Shown piece by piece: positions 52,941-61,778 of a stretch of 64,000 bases of DNA (position 1 is the stretch's first letter; the number at the start of each line of letters is the position of its first letter). The notes under the pieces were generated by a model. That model searched no databases. It worked only from the letters and a program-made list of their open reading frames with translations, and was not told the DNA's origin. The DNA is from Pulveribacter suum (GTDB lineage: Bacteria; Pseudomonadota; Gammaproteobacteria; Burkholderiales; Burkholderiaceae_C), in assembly GCF_003013695.1 (NCBI RefSeq), contig NZ_CP027792.1:310001-374000 (forward strand). The letters are read 5' to 3'. The position numbers were made by a program, and so were the translations under genes.

Positions 52941-54134
52941 ATGCACATCCTCCGTTTCTCCGACCTTTGCGACCAGGGCCAGGCCCGGGGCAAGCGCGTG
53001 TTCATCCGCGCCGATCTGAACGTGCCGCAGGACGACGCCGGGCGCATCACCGAGGACACGCGCATCCGCGCCTCCGTGCCCTGCATCCGCATGGCGCTGG
53101 ACGCGGGCGCGGCGGTGATGGTCACCAGCCACCTGGGCCGTCCGACCGAGGGCGAATTCAAGCCCGAGGACTCGCTGGCGCCCGTGGCGGCGCGCCTGTC
53201 CGAGCTGCTGGGCCGCGAGGTGCCGCTGCTGGCCGACTGGGTGGACGGCGTGGACGTGCGGCCCGGCAAGGTGGTGCTGCTGGAGAACTGCCGCGTGAAC
53301 CGGGGCGAGAAGAAGAACGACCCCGCCCTGGCGCAGAAGATGGCGCGCCTGTGCGACATCTACGTGAACGACGCCTTCGGCACCGCCCACCGCGCCGAGG
53401 GCACGACCTACGGCATCGCCGAATACGCCCCGATCGCCTGTGCCGGCCCGCTGCTGGCCGCCGAGATCGACGCTCTGACGCGGGCGCTGGCCAGCCCGAA
53501 GCGCCCGCTGGTGGCCATCGTCGCCGGCTCCAAGGTCAGCACCAAGCTGACCATCCTGCAAAGCCTGGCCGAGAAGGTGGACGGGCTGATCGTGGGCGGC
53601 GGCATCGCCAATACCTTCATGCTGGCCGCCGGCCTGCCCATCGGCAAGAGCCTGGCCGAGGCCGACCTGGTGGGCCAGGCGCGCGCCGTGATCGACGCCA
53701 TGGCCGCCCGCGGCGCGGCCGTGCCCATCCCCACCGACGTGGTGGTGGCCAAGGCCTTTGCCGCCGACGCGCCCGCCACCGTCAAGCGCGCCGCCGACGT
53801 GGCGGGCGACGACCTGATCCTGGACATCGGCCCCGAGACGGCCCAGACCCTGGCCGCGCAGCTGAAAGCCGCCGGCACCATCGTCTGGAACGGGCCGGTG
53901 GGTGTGTTCGAGTTCGATCAGTTCGCTGGCGGCACGCGCGCCATCGCCCAGGCCATCGCCGCGTCGGATGCCTTCAGCATCGCCGGCGGCGGCGACACGC
54001 TGGCGGCAATCGCCAAGTTCGGCATCGAAGAGCGCGTGGGCTACATCTCCACCGGCGGCGGCGCTTTCCTGGAAGTGCTGGAGGGCAAGGAGCTGCCGGC
54101 CTTCGAGATCTTGCAAAAGCGCGCCGCCGGCTGA
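52941..54134 (+). CDS. pgk: Phosphoglycerate kinase
   Basis: Pgk makes ATP from 1,3-bisphosphoglycerate in glycolysis. The 397-residue two-domain protein has [63 protein letters not shown], and the nucleotide loop [15 protein letters not shown]. The ATG at 52941 gives [10 protein letters not shown] strong terminator follows. Confidence 0.97.
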   Translation: MHILRFSDLCDQGQARGKRVFIRADLNVPQDDAGRITEDTRIRASVPCIRMALDAGAAVMVTSHLGRPTEGEFKPEDSLAPVAARLSELLGREVPLLADWVDGVDVRPGKVVLLENCRVNRGEKKNDPALAQKMARLCDIYVNDAFGTAHRAEGTTYGIAEYAPIACAGPLLAAEIDALTRALASPKRPLVAIVAGSKVSTKLTILQSLAEKVDGLIVGGGIANTFMLAAGLPIGKSLAEADLVGQARAVIDAMAARGAAVPIPTDVVVAKAFAADAPATVKRAADVAGDDLILDIGPETAQTLAAQLKAAGTIVWNGPVGVFEFDQFAGGTRAIAQAIAASDAFSIAGGGDTLAAIAKFGIEERVGYISTGGGAFLEVLEGKELPAFEILQKRAAG

Positions 54135-54162
54135 CGCACCGGCCTTGCCGGCAAAACAACAC

Positions 54163-54208
54163 CGCGGCGCGCCGGCAGGGCCGAAAACGCGCGCCGCGCT
54201 TGTTTTTG
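54163..54208 (+). terminator. pgk: Terminator after pgk
   Basis: CGCGGCGCGC (54163-54172) and GCGCGCCGCG (54189-54198) form a perfect 10-bp stem, followed by CTTGTTTTT. The hairpin lies 29 nt past the pgk stop. Confidence 0.8.
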
Positions 54209-54294
54209 ACCGAACCTGCACGGAGAATCGTTCGCAAACGTGTGCGTCATGTCCGTTGGTGACGCGCCCCATCATCCAAATCTGGAGGGAACCC

Positions 54295-54981
54295 ATGTCT
54301 TTCACCAAGGCACTCGGCCTGGCTGCCGTGGCCGGCGCCGCGCTGACCCTGTCGGGCTGCGGCAGCGCGCCCATTCCACTGGCCAAGAATTTCGAACTCA
54401 CCAGCCAGCACAAGGTGCGCTCGGCCGGTCACTGGGAGCTGCTGTCGCGCGACGTGGTGGCCCAGACGCGCGCCACGCTGCAGCGCGCCGGCTATGACGC
54501 CGCCACCCCGCTGCACGTGCTGCCCCCCTCCAACCCCAGCGCTTTCGACCTGGCGTTTCGCGACTTCCTGATCACCGAGCTGGTGCAGGGCGGCGCCACG
54601 GTGCACCAGCAGGGCGGCTCCGCCCTGGACGTGACCTACCACACCCAGGTGGTGCGCCACAACAGCGACCGTCCGCACTTCATCCCCGGCCAGTTCACCA
54701 TGATCGCCGGCGGGCTGATCGCTGCCTACGGCCTGCGCCACCAGCATATCGACGCGCAGCTGCTGGCCGCCCTGGGCCTGACGGCCGCGGCCGACTTCGC
54801 CAACAGCATCAACTCCGGCGGCCCCACCAACACCGAGATGATCCTCACGACCACCGTCTCGCGCGGCGGCCAGTACGTCTCGCGCCAGACCGACGTGTAC
54901 TACCTGGAGAACGCAGACACGCCGCTGTTCCTGCGCCCCTCCTACTACCGCGCCGTCAACATGAAGGTGGTCTCGCAATGA
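54295..54981 (+). CDS. Putative lipoprotein, FlgO-operon-like
   Basis: The 228-residue protein has a lipoprotein signal ending LTLSGCGSAP (Cys22). The mature part has mixed helices and strands with SAFDLAFRDFLITELVQGGA and a hydrophobic stretch MIAGGLIAAYG. A strong ribosome site (GGAGGGA) precedes the ATG at 54295. It overlaps the following FlgO-domain lipoprotein gene by 4 nt, so the two probably act together in the outer membrane. The family is not recognised. Confidence 0.8.
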   Translation: MSFTKALGLAAVAGAALTLSGCGSAPIPLAKNFELTSQHKVRSAGHWELLSRDVVAQTRATLQRAGYDAATPLHVLPPSNPSAFDLAFRDFLITELVQGGATVHQQGGSALDVTYHTQVVRHNSDRPHFIPGQFTMIAGGLIAAYGLRHQHIDAQLLAALGLTAAADFANSINSGGPTNTEMILTTTVSRGGQYVSRQTDVYYLENADTPLFLRPSYYRAVNMKVVSQ

Positions 54982-55547
54982 TCCAGCGCCGCTCTGCATT
55001 CGCCCTTGCCGGCGCCCTGTCCGCCCTGCTGCTGGCCGGCTGCGCCCAGCAGCCGACGGCGCCGCTGCGCGCCGAGCCCACCTACCAGGACGCCACGCGC
55101 GCGCCGCTGCTGCAAAGCAGCCGCGATGCCGTGCGCAACCTGCTGGCCGGCCTGGACGTGAACGCCACCGGCCCCGGCCCGGTGCTGGTGGCCACCGTGG
55201 TCAACGTCAACGACCTGAGCGTGTCCGCCCCCCTGGGCCGCACGCTGTCCGAGCAGTACGCCAACGCCATGGCCATGACCGGCTTTGACGTCAAGGAGAT
55301 CAAGCTGCGCGGCGACGTGTACGTCAAGGAAGGCGCCGGCGAGCTGCTGCTGTCGCGCGAGCTCAAGGACATCGCCCGCTTTCACAACGCGGCCATGGTC
55401 CTGGTGGGCACCTTCTCGCCCGCGGCCAACTACACCTACGTCAGCCTGAAGCTGGTGCGCACCGAAGACAGCCGCATCATCCGCGGCCACGACTACGCGC
55501 TGCCCAACGACCGCGACGTGAACCGCCTGCTGGCCCTGCCGCGCTGA
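54978..55547 (+). CDS. FlgO-domain lipoprotein
   Basis: The 189-residue protein has a lipoprotein signal ending LLLAGCAQQP (Cys22) and a FlgO-like domain: VLVATVVNVNDLSVSAPLGR, LSEQYANAMAMTGFDVKEIK and AAMVLVGTFSPAANYTYVSL. FlgO in Vibrio is an outer-membrane flagellar protein, but no flagellar gene is near, so the role is uncertain. Its start overlaps the previous lipoprotein gene. A strong terminator follows. Confidence 0.85.
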   Translation: MIQRRSAFALAGALSALLLAGCAQQPTAPLRAEPTYQDATRAPLLQSSRDAVRNLLAGLDVNATGPGPVLVATVVNVNDLSVSAPLGRTLSEQYANAMAMTGFDVKEIKLRGDVYVKEGAGELLLSRELKDIARFHNAAMVLVGTFSPAANYTYVSLKLVRTEDSRIIRGHDYALPNDRDVNRLLALPR

Positions 55548-55574
55548 CGCGCCGCCCGGCCCCGCGCCGCTGAC

Positions 55575-55605
55575 AAGGCCGCCCCAAGGGCGGCCTTTTC
55601 TTTTG
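55575..55605 (+). terminator. Terminator of the lipoprotein pair
   Basis: AAGGCCGCCC and GGGCGGCCTT form a perfect 10-bp stem with a 3-nt loop, followed by TTCTTTTG. It directly precedes a family A repeat. Confidence 0.88.
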
Positions 55606-55665
55606 CTACTTTTTTAATAGCTGCCAGCGCTTGCTGCACAAGCACTGGAGGCCTTTTTGACTCAC
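55606..55665 (+). repeat. Family A dispersed repeat, copy 14
   Basis: CTACTTTTTTAATAGCTGCC, then AGCGCTTGCTGCACAAGCAC, then TGGAGGCCTTTTTGACTC is a full-length copy between the convergent lipoprotein and TonB receptor genes. Confidence 0.9.
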
Positions 55666-55676
55666 ATTTCTGGCCC

Positions 55677-57974
55677 TCAAAAGTCCACCACCAGCGACAC
55701 GTGGGCGCTGCGCCCGGGCTGGGTCCAGGCGTCGTTGGTGGCGGCCGATGCCGCCAGGCCCTGCACGTCGGGCCACAGCCAGTACTTGCGGTCGGTGAGG
55801 TTGTGCACGGCCAGGTTCAGCCGCAGGTCCGGGCGCAGGCGCCACTGCAGCGATGCGTCCAGCACCGTGGAGCCGGGAATGGCCAGCTGCGTGTGCGGGG
55901 GCTTGACGGCCGTGCTGCTGTCGATGTCGGCGGCGCGCTTGGCGCTGCGGTGGCGCGCGTCCAGCTGCAGGCCCCAGGCGGCGCGCTGGTACTGCAGGCC
56001 CAGCGCCAGCTGCGCCGGGTCGATGGAGTTCAGCGGCTGGCCCGTGCCCAGGTTGCGCCCGCGCGCGCGGCCGTAGGCAAAACTGGTGGCCAGGCGCCCG
56101 CCCGCCACGGCGCCCCAGTCGTAGCGGCCCTTGAGCTCCACGCCCGAGATGCGCGCGCGCTCCAGGTTGATGGCCTGGAACACGCGGGGATCCTGCGCCG
56201 TGCCCGCGCCGCCGATCAGCGCGGCGTCCAGGATCAGCCCGGCATAGCGGTTGCTGAACACCGAGGCGTCCAGCTGCAGGCGCTGCAGCCGCCCGCGCAC
56301 GCCCAGCTCCACGCCGCGGCTGGTCTCGGGCTTGAGGTTGGCGTTGGGCAGGATGACGACCCGCTCGGCCAGGTTCTCGAAGTAGCCGTTGACCTGGCCC
56401 GCCTCGGGCGCGCGAAAGCCGCTGGCGTACTGGCCAAACACGCTCCACTGCGGCGTGGCGCGGTACAGCACGCCCAGCTTGGGCGAGACGCGTGAGCCCG
56501 ACAGCGACTGCCCCGGTTGCGCCGCCGGCGGAAAGAACCCCGCCTGGCTGGTGACCTGCAGCGCGAAATGGTCCAGGCGCAGGCCGGGCGTGATGCTCCA
56601 GTCGCCCACGATGGACTCGCCCTGCAGGAACAGCCCGCTGGCGCTCTCGCGCGTGTCGGGAAAGCGCTTGAGCGGAAACACCTCGGGCGGCGCCGGGTTC
56701 AGACCGCCGTAGAGGTTGGAGATGCGGCTTTGCACGTGCTCCAGCCCGTAGGTGAGCTGGTGCGTCCAGGCGCCGGCGCGCACCACCTTGCCAGCCTGCA
56801 GGCCCAGCTGCCAGGTGCGCTCGTCATAGCGGTTGTCGCGCACGCGCAGGGGCAGGGCCGGGCGCACGCTGGTGCCCACCTGGCGCGAGGCCGACTGCTG
56901 CAGCGCCAGCACGGCCTGCAGCTCGTCGGCCAGCGGTGTGTCCAGCTGCTGCAGCCGCCCCTCCCAGGCCAGGCGGTCGCGGCGCATGGAGCGCCAGGCG
57001 TGCTCGTCCACGGTGGCGCCGGCGACCTGCGCGGGCGTGCCGGCCAGCGGCAGCGGCGTGCGGCTGGTCAGCAGATCGACGGCGGCGGATTTCTCCACGT
57101 GCTCCAGCGTGACGGTGTGGCGCTGGCCGGCCGCCGGGCGCAGCACCACCTTGCCCAGCACGGCGCTGCTTTCGGCGCTCTCGGGGTTGGGGCGGGTGCG
57201 GCGGCTGTCGGGGGTGTCGATATCGCCCTGGTTGTCCATGGCGTGCGCGCGCCGGCCGGTGGCCGTCAGCATCCACTGCACGCTGTCAGCAGCCTGGCCA
57301 GCGACGGTGGCGGCCAGGGCGCGGCCGCGGTCGTCGCCGCTCCAGCTGGCGGCCACGCGCCCGCCCAGGGTGCGCGGCGTGTCGCCCCCCTGCGCCGGGC
57401 GCAGAAAGTCCTGCGGCTCGTGGGTGATGAAGTGCACCAGCCCGGCCATGCCGTCCGAGCCGTACAGCGCCGAGGCCGGGCCGCGCACCACCTCCACCCG
57501 CTTGAGCAGCTCTAGCGAGACGTAGTCCCGGTCGAACACCGTGGTGCGAAAGGCGTAGCTGCGCGGCAGGCGCACGCCATCGACCATCAGCAGCACGCGG
57601 TTGCCGCCCAGGCCGCGGATGTTGATGCCGGCATTGCCGTCGCGTCCCGTGGCCGAAGTGACACCCGTCACGCTGAAGCGCGAGGGCAGCAGCTTGACGG
57701 AAGTGTTGGGCAGGTCCTGCAGCGCCTCGCGCACGCTGCGCGCCTGCGCATCGCTCAGGGCGTCCGCATCGAGCACGTCATAGGACAGGGCCAGGCCCTC
57801 CGCGGCGTGCTCCTGGCGCGAGCCGCTGACCACCACCTCGGGCAGCACGCCCTGGGCGCCGGCAGGCGCTGCCGGGGTCTGCGCCAAGGCCGCCAGCGGC
57901 AGGCAGGCCAGTGCGACGAGGGAGCGGGAGAAGGAGCGGGGAAGGCGAAGGGAGCGGGGCAGGCAGGCAGTCAT
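55677..57974 (-). CDS. TonB-dependent outer-membrane receptor (haem/siderophore type)
   Basis: The 765-residue protein has a signal peptide, a plug domain (about 50-170: EVVVSGSRQE, ALQDLPNTSVKLL, GNAGINIRGLGGNRVLLMVD, EVVRGPASALYGSDGMAGLV), and a 22-strand barrel. The C-terminus VSLVVDF ends in Phe, as required for BAM assembly. The plug resembles haemoglobin/haem receptors, but no FRAP/NPNL pair was confirmed, so the ligand is open. I start at the ATG 57972-57974. A DMT transporter gene lies upstream on the same strand, with an FNR-like box between. Confidence 0.92.
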   Translation of the reverse strand: MTACLPRSLRLPRSFSRSLVALACLPLAALAQTPAAPAGAQGVLPEVVVSGSRQEHAAEGLALSYDVLDADALSDAQARSVREALQDLPNTSVKLLPSRFSVTGVTSATGRDGNAGINIRGLGGNRVLLMVDGVRLPRSYAFRTTVFDRDYVSLELLKRVEVVRGPASALYGSDGMAGLVHFITHEPQDFLRPAQGGDTPRTLGGRVAASWSGDDRGRALAATVAGQAADSVQWMLTATGRRAHAMDNQGDIDTPDSRRTRPNPESAESSAVLGKVVLRPAAGQRHTVTLEHVEKSAAVDLLTSRTPLPLAGTPAQVAGATVDEHAWRSMRRDRLAWEGRLQQLDTPLADELQAVLALQQSASRQVGTSVRPALPLRVRDNRYDERTWQLGLQAGKVVRAGAWTHQLTYGLEHVQSRISNLYGGLNPAPPEVFPLKRFPDTRESASGLFLQGESIVGDWSITPGLRLDHFALQVTSQAGFFPPAAQPGQSLSGSRVSPKLGVLYRATPQWSVFGQYASGFRAPEAGQVNGYFENLAERVVILPNANLKPETSRGVELGVRGRLQRLQLDASVFSNRYAGLILDAALIGGAGTAQDPRVFQAINLERARISGVELKGRYDWGAVAGGRLATSFAYGRARGRNLGTGQPLNSIDPAQLALGLQYQRAAWGLQLDARHRSAKRAADIDSSTAVKPPHTQLAIPGSTVLDASLQWRLRPDLRLNLAVHNLTDRKYWLWPDVQGLAASAATNDAWTQPGRSAHVSLVVDF

Positions 57975-58072
57975 GGGCACGGCAGGCAAGGCGGGCAGGG
58001 CAGGGGTTGCGGCCCATTATTGGGGCCTGCCCGCGGCGCAGGGCCGCCCGCGCGCGCCCGCGGCCTCAATGC

Positions 58073-58086
58073 TTGACGTGCGTCAA
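58073..58086. promoter_or_regulatory. FNR/Anr-type box upstream of the TonB receptor
   Basis: TTGACGTGCGTCAA fits the FNR-family consensus TTGAYNNNNRTCAA at every fixed position. It lies about 100 nt before the receptor start and overlaps the last codons of the DMT transporter gene. Oxygen or redox control of the receptor is an inference. Confidence 0.5.
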
Positions 58087-58982
58087 TCGCGGGCGGGCGC
58101 GCTGCGCGCCGGCGCCGGCCACAGCACCGAGGCGATCGCCACCGCCATCAGCGCCACGGCCGCCCAGTCCTGCCAGCGCAGCACTTCGGAGAGCCACAGC
58201 GCGCCGCTGAATACGCCGATCACCGGGATCAGCATGACGCTGAGCGTGGAGGCCACTGGAGGCAGCGTGCGCGCCAGGAAGAACCACACCGTCTGCGCAA
58301 AGCCCAGCGCCAGCACGCCGTTGTAGATGATGGCCACCCAGCCTGCCGTGCCGGGCATGTGCCAGTGCTGGCGCTCGAAACCCACGGCCAGCACCGTCAG
58401 CACGGTGCCGGTGATGGCCACCATCCAGAACGTCAGCGTGAGCAGCGGCACCGGCACGTGCACGCGGCGCAGCAGCTGCGTGCCCAGCGCCCAGAACGCG
58501 GCCGAGGTCAGCATCAGGCCCACGCCCAGCGCGCTCGACCCCAGCATGCCCACCTCGTGCCACAAGAGCAGCACCACGCCCAGGGCAGCCGCGGCCACGC
58601 CGGCCCAGCCGCGCCCAGCCAGCCGGTCGCCAAAGAACAGCCCGCCGATCACGGCCGAGAAGATCGGCATGGTGTAGCCCAGGATGGCCGCGCGCCCGCT
58701 GGACAGGCGCGGAATCGCCAGGATCATCAGCACGTGCCAGGCCACCATGTTGGTCGTCGCCAGCAGCAGCAGGCGCGGCCAGTGGACGCGGGCGATGGTG
58801 AAAGGCGCCCTTTGCTGCAGCAGCACCAGCGCCAGGATGGGCAGGCCCAGCCACAGCGAGGCCATGCGGAAGGTGAGCGGCGGCACGTCGGCCACGCCCA
58901 GCTTCATGACTGGCCAGTTCAGGCCCCACACCAGGGTCAACAAAACGAGCAGGACGAGCTGGCGGCGGGACAGGACAGGCAT
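58083..58982 (-). CDS. EamA/DMT family transporter
   Basis: The 299-residue protein has ten predicted membrane helices as two EamA repeats. The first begins LVLLTLVWGLNWPVMKLGVA and the second near SSALGVGLMLTSAAFWALGT. Such proteins export metabolites or amino acids; the substrate is unknown. It is divergent from pyrF, with 59 nt between the starts. Confidence 0.93.
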   Translation of the reverse strand: MPVLSRRQLVLLVLLTLVWGLNWPVMKLGVADVPPLTFRMASLWLGLPILALVLLQQRAPFTIARVHWPRLLLLATTNMVAWHVLMILAIPRLSSGRAAILGYTMPIFSAVIGGLFFGDRLAGRGWAGVAAAALGVVLLLWHEVGMLGSSALGVGLMLTSAAFWALGTQLLRRVHVPVPLLTLTFWMVAITGTVLTVLAVGFERQHWHMPGTAGWVAIIYNGVLALGFAQTVWFFLARTLPPVASTLSVMLIPVIGVFSGALWLSEVLRWQDWAAVALMAVAIASVLWPAPARSAPARD

Positions 58983-59041
58983 GGCGCACGATTGTGCCGG
59001 CGCGCCCGGCCGCGCGCAGGCGGCACCTAAAATCCCGGGCC

Positions 59042-59866
59042 ATGACCTTTATCGACATGCTGCAGGGCGCCACGGTTCGCAACGATTCGCTGCTGTGCGT
59101 GGGGCTGGACCCCGAGCCCCAGCGCTTTCCCGACGCGCTGCGCGGCGACGCCCACCGCATCTACGATTTTTGCGCCGCCATCGTGGACGCCACCTGCGAC
59201 CTGGCCTGCGCCTTCAAGCCGCAGATCGCCTACTTCGCCGCGCACGGCGCTGAAGGTCAGCTGGAGCGGCTGATGCAGCACATGCGCGCCAATGCCCCGC
59301 ATGTGCCCGTCATCCTGGACGCCAAGCGCGGCGATATCGGCTCCACCGCCCAGCAGTACGCGCGCGAGGCCTTCGAGCGCTACGGCGCCGACGCGGTGAC
59401 GCTGTCGCCCTTCATGGGGTTCGACTCCATCGAGCCCTACCTGCAGTACCACGGCAAGGGCGCCTTCTTGCTGTGCCGCACGTCCAACCCCGGCGGCGAC
59501 GATATCCAGGCGCAGCGCCTGGCCAGCGTGCAGGGCCAGCCGCTCTTGTACGAACACATTGCCGCCCAGGCGCAGGGGCCGTGGAACAAGAACGGCCAGC
59601 TGGGCCTGGTGGTGGGCGCGACCTACCCCGAGGAAATCGCCCGCGTGCGCCAGCGTGCGCCCACGCTGCCGCTCTTGATCCCCGGCGTGGGCGCGCAGGG
59701 CGGCGACGCCGCCGCCACCGTGCGCGCGGGGCTGACGGAGGGCGGCACCATCGCCGTGAATTCCTCGCGCGCCGTGCTCTATGCGTCGGGCGGCAGCGAC
59801 TGGAAGGACGCCGCGCGCAACGCCGCCTGGGCCACCCGCGAGGCGCTGAACGCCGCGCGCGGCTGA
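59042..59866 (+). CDS. pyrF: Orotidine 5'-phosphate decarboxylase (long type)
   Basis: PyrF makes UMP from OMP, the last step of pyrimidine synthesis. The 274-residue barrel has VILDAKRGDIGSTAQQYARE with the catalytic Lys-Asp network, AFKPQIAYFAAHG, VTLSPFMGFDSIEPY and IPGVGAQGGDA. The length fits the type 2 enzyme of beta-proteobacteria and mycobacteria. The ATG at 59042 gives MTFIDMLQGAT. Confidence 0.96.
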   Translation: MTFIDMLQGATVRNDSLLCVGLDPEPQRFPDALRGDAHRIYDFCAAIVDATCDLACAFKPQIAYFAAHGAEGQLERLMQHMRANAPHVPVILDAKRGDIGSTAQQYAREAFERYGADAVTLSPFMGFDSIEPYLQYHGKGAFLLCRTSNPGGDDIQAQRLASVQGQPLLYEHIAAQAQGPWNKNGQLGLVVGATYPEEIARVRQRAPTLPLLIPGVGAQGGDAAATVRAGLTEGGTIAVNSSRAVLYASGGSDWKDAARNAAWATREALNAARG

Positions 59867-59890
59867 CGGCCGGCCGCTGCGCATCCGGCC

Positions 59891-60790
59891 ATGCAGCTCA
59901 AATGGCTGGAAGACTTCATCGCCCTGGCGCATGAGCGCAGCTTCACCCGCGCCGCCGAGCGGCGCCACGTCACGCACCCGGCCTTCGGCCGGCGCATCCG
60001 CGCGCTGGAGGCCTGGGCCGGCACCCCGCTGGTCGAGCCCGGCAGCGCCCCGCTGCGGCTGACCGCCGCCGGCCAGGCCTTTTTGGAAACGGCCGAGCAA
60101 ACCGCACGCGAACTGGCCGAGTCGCACCAGGAGCTGCGCGCCCTGGCTGGCCGGCATGCGCGCACCGTGACCCTGGCCACCGGCCGCACGCTGGCGCGCA
60201 CCCTGGTGGCCGACTGGCTGCCGCATCTGGCGCCGCTGCTGGGCGAGGCCGGCGCGCTGCGCATCCATACGGGGTCGCTGGCCGAGACGGTGCAGAGCCT
60301 GCAGGCCGGCGCGGCGGACTTCGCCGTGCTGTACCACCACCCCGCGCTGACCGTGCCCCTGGACGCGCGCCAATTCAGCCACCGCACGCTGGCGCAGGAC
60401 CGGCTGGTGCCCATCTCACGCGCGGACGCCGGCGGCGCGCCGGTGCATGACCTGCGCGCGGGCGGGGCGCCGGTGCCGCACGTCGCCTATGCCCGCACGC
60501 TGGCGCTGGGCCGGCTGCTGGAGGACCACCTGACGCGCCACCCCGCCGCGCCGCCGCTGCGCCGGCTGCTGGAGTGCGATTCGCCGGATGCGACGCACGA
60601 GTACGTGCTGCGCGGGCTAGGGGTGTCGTGGCTGCCGTGGTCGCTGGTGCAGGGGGATTGCCAGGGCGGGCGACTGGTGCGGGCGGGGGATGCGGGGCTG
60701 GATGTGGCGTTTGATGTACGGCTGTATCGGCCTAAGCGGCGGCTGGGGCCGTTGGCGGAGGTGCTTTGGGCAGCCATGGTGCAGGACTGA
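59891..60790 (+). CDS. LysR family transcriptional regulator
   Basis: The 299-residue protein has an N-terminal helix-turn-helix (MQLKWLEDFIALAHERSFTR, AAERRHVTHPAFGRRIRALE) and a LysR effector domain. The pattern THPAFGRRIRALEAW resembles HypT/QseD-like regulators rather than metabolic ones. It follows pyrF by 24 nt on the same strand. No target is evident. Confidence 0.9.
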   Translation: MQLKWLEDFIALAHERSFTRAAERRHVTHPAFGRRIRALEAWAGTPLVEPGSAPLRLTAAGQAFLETAEQTARELAESHQELRALAGRHARTVTLATGRTLARTLVADWLPHLAPLLGEAGALRIHTGSLAETVQSLQAGAADFAVLYHHPALTVPLDARQFSHRTLAQDRLVPISRADAGGAPVHDLRAGGAPVPHVAYARTLALGRLLEDHLTRHPAAPPLRRLLECDSPDATHEYVLRGLGVSWLPWSLVQGDCQGGRLVRAGDAGLDVAFDVRLYRPKRRLGPLAEVLWAAMVQD

Positions 60791-61129
60791 AGGACCTTCG
60801 CGCATGGCCGTCTTTTGCCTGTTAAACCTACGATTTCGTTGCAGCCCTACAGGTGCAGGGCCGACCTCAGCGAATGTTTGCATGTTCGCCAACATTTTTG
60901 AAAGAGCAGCTTGCGACCCTAAGCTGTCTCTCAGGCAAGACCCGCAAAGCCGGCATCTAATGATGTACGAAGCTCATGGGGCATGGACCGACCCGTGCGG
61001 AGGTTGTAGTGTTCGAAACGACTTCGCTCACGGACCTGATTAGATCGAAAGCGTCATATATGGCCTGCGGCTTGGTGCGGCCTACATTACGTTAGCTATC
61101 CAAGTTCCCCACTGCGCCGCCTGAATCGT
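60791..61129. other. Intergenic stretch, lower GC, no gene
   Basis: This 339-bp stretch has visibly lower GC than the rest of the window, starting at the end of the LysR gene. Short open frames here have no ribosome site or recognisable product. No RNA gene, repeat or clear promoter was seen. It marks the left edge of a lower-GC island with the IS element. Confidence 0.6.
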
Positions 61130-61433
61130 ATGAACGACAGCAAATCAGATGCCAACAACACTGAATGGACAAGCGCTGTTGGTGCGGCGCTTCTAATCAC
61201 TCTGCTTCTATCGCTCGCGCTGATCTCCGCCGGCAGTTGGAACTGGTTTAAAGGATTTATTGAAAGCGCGGCTCCAGCCTGGATTCAGGCGATCGGGAGT
61301 GTCGCGGCCATCGTGGCCGCCAGCGTGATCGCCCGCCATCAGGTGCACGCCGCACGCCGACTTGAACTGCGAAAGCAGGCATACGTCGAAGTCCAGAAGC
61401 TCAAGATCGTGTTGGCGCTCATGGTGAGAGCAC
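61130..61433 (+). pseudogene. 5' part of a small membrane-protein gene split by an IS3 element
   Basis: The gene begins MNDSKSDANNTEWTSAVGAA and has two hydrophobic stretches: LLITLLLSLALISAGSW, and AIGSVAAIVAASVIARHQ in the pattern of a short 'WIQAIGSVAAIVAA' membrane anchor. A helical tail follows (RLELRKQAYVEVQKLKIVLA). It is cut after codon 101 by the IS at 61434; the frame runs on into the IS to a stop at 61520-61522. Removing 61434-62668 joins it in frame to the 3' part at 62669, giving a 150-residue protein. The family resembles phage- or island-borne hypothetical proteins. Confidence 0.8.
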
Positions 61434-61496
61434 TGAATCGCCCCGGGTTTAGTAGACACCTTGGAGCCTCAAACCTGAGGCCCAATAGGAGGTGCC

Positions 61497-61778
61497 ATGA
61501 CAGCGAAGCAACACTACCCTGAAGAATTCAAGATCGAAGCGGTCAAGCAGATCACGGAGCGACACCATCGGGTGGCCGATGTGTCCGCCCGGATCGGCGT
61601 GAGCCAGCACAGCCTGTATAAGTGGATCAAGGCGTACTCAGCGCCGGCGGCCGAACGGCAGGCACAGGTGTCACAGACAGAGGAGATGCGGCGCCTGAAG
61701 GCCGAACTGCGGCGCGTGACAGAGGAGCGCGACATCCTAAAAAAGGCCGCCGCGTACTTTGCCAGGCAGTCCGGGTGA
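61497..61778 (+). CDS. IS3-family transposase OrfA
   Basis: This 93-residue protein has the helix-turn-helix of IS3 OrfA (YPEEFKIEAVKQITERHHRV, SARIGVSQHSLYKWIKAY) and a leucine-zipper-like tail (LKAELRRVTEERDILKKAAA). An AGGAGGTG ribosome site precedes the ATG. The A6G run at 61739-61745 in the DILKK codons is the expected slippery site for a -1 shift into the orfB frame. Confidence 0.95.
   Translation: MTAKQHYPEEFKIEAVKQITERHHRVADVSARIGVSQHSLYKWIKAYSAPAAERQAQVSQTEEMRRLKAELRRVTEERDILKKAAAYFARQSG

Noticed and set aside
1789..55665. CRISPR or tandem repeat array
   Set aside because: The repeats are scattered over tens of kilobases, occur in both orientations and have no regular spacers.
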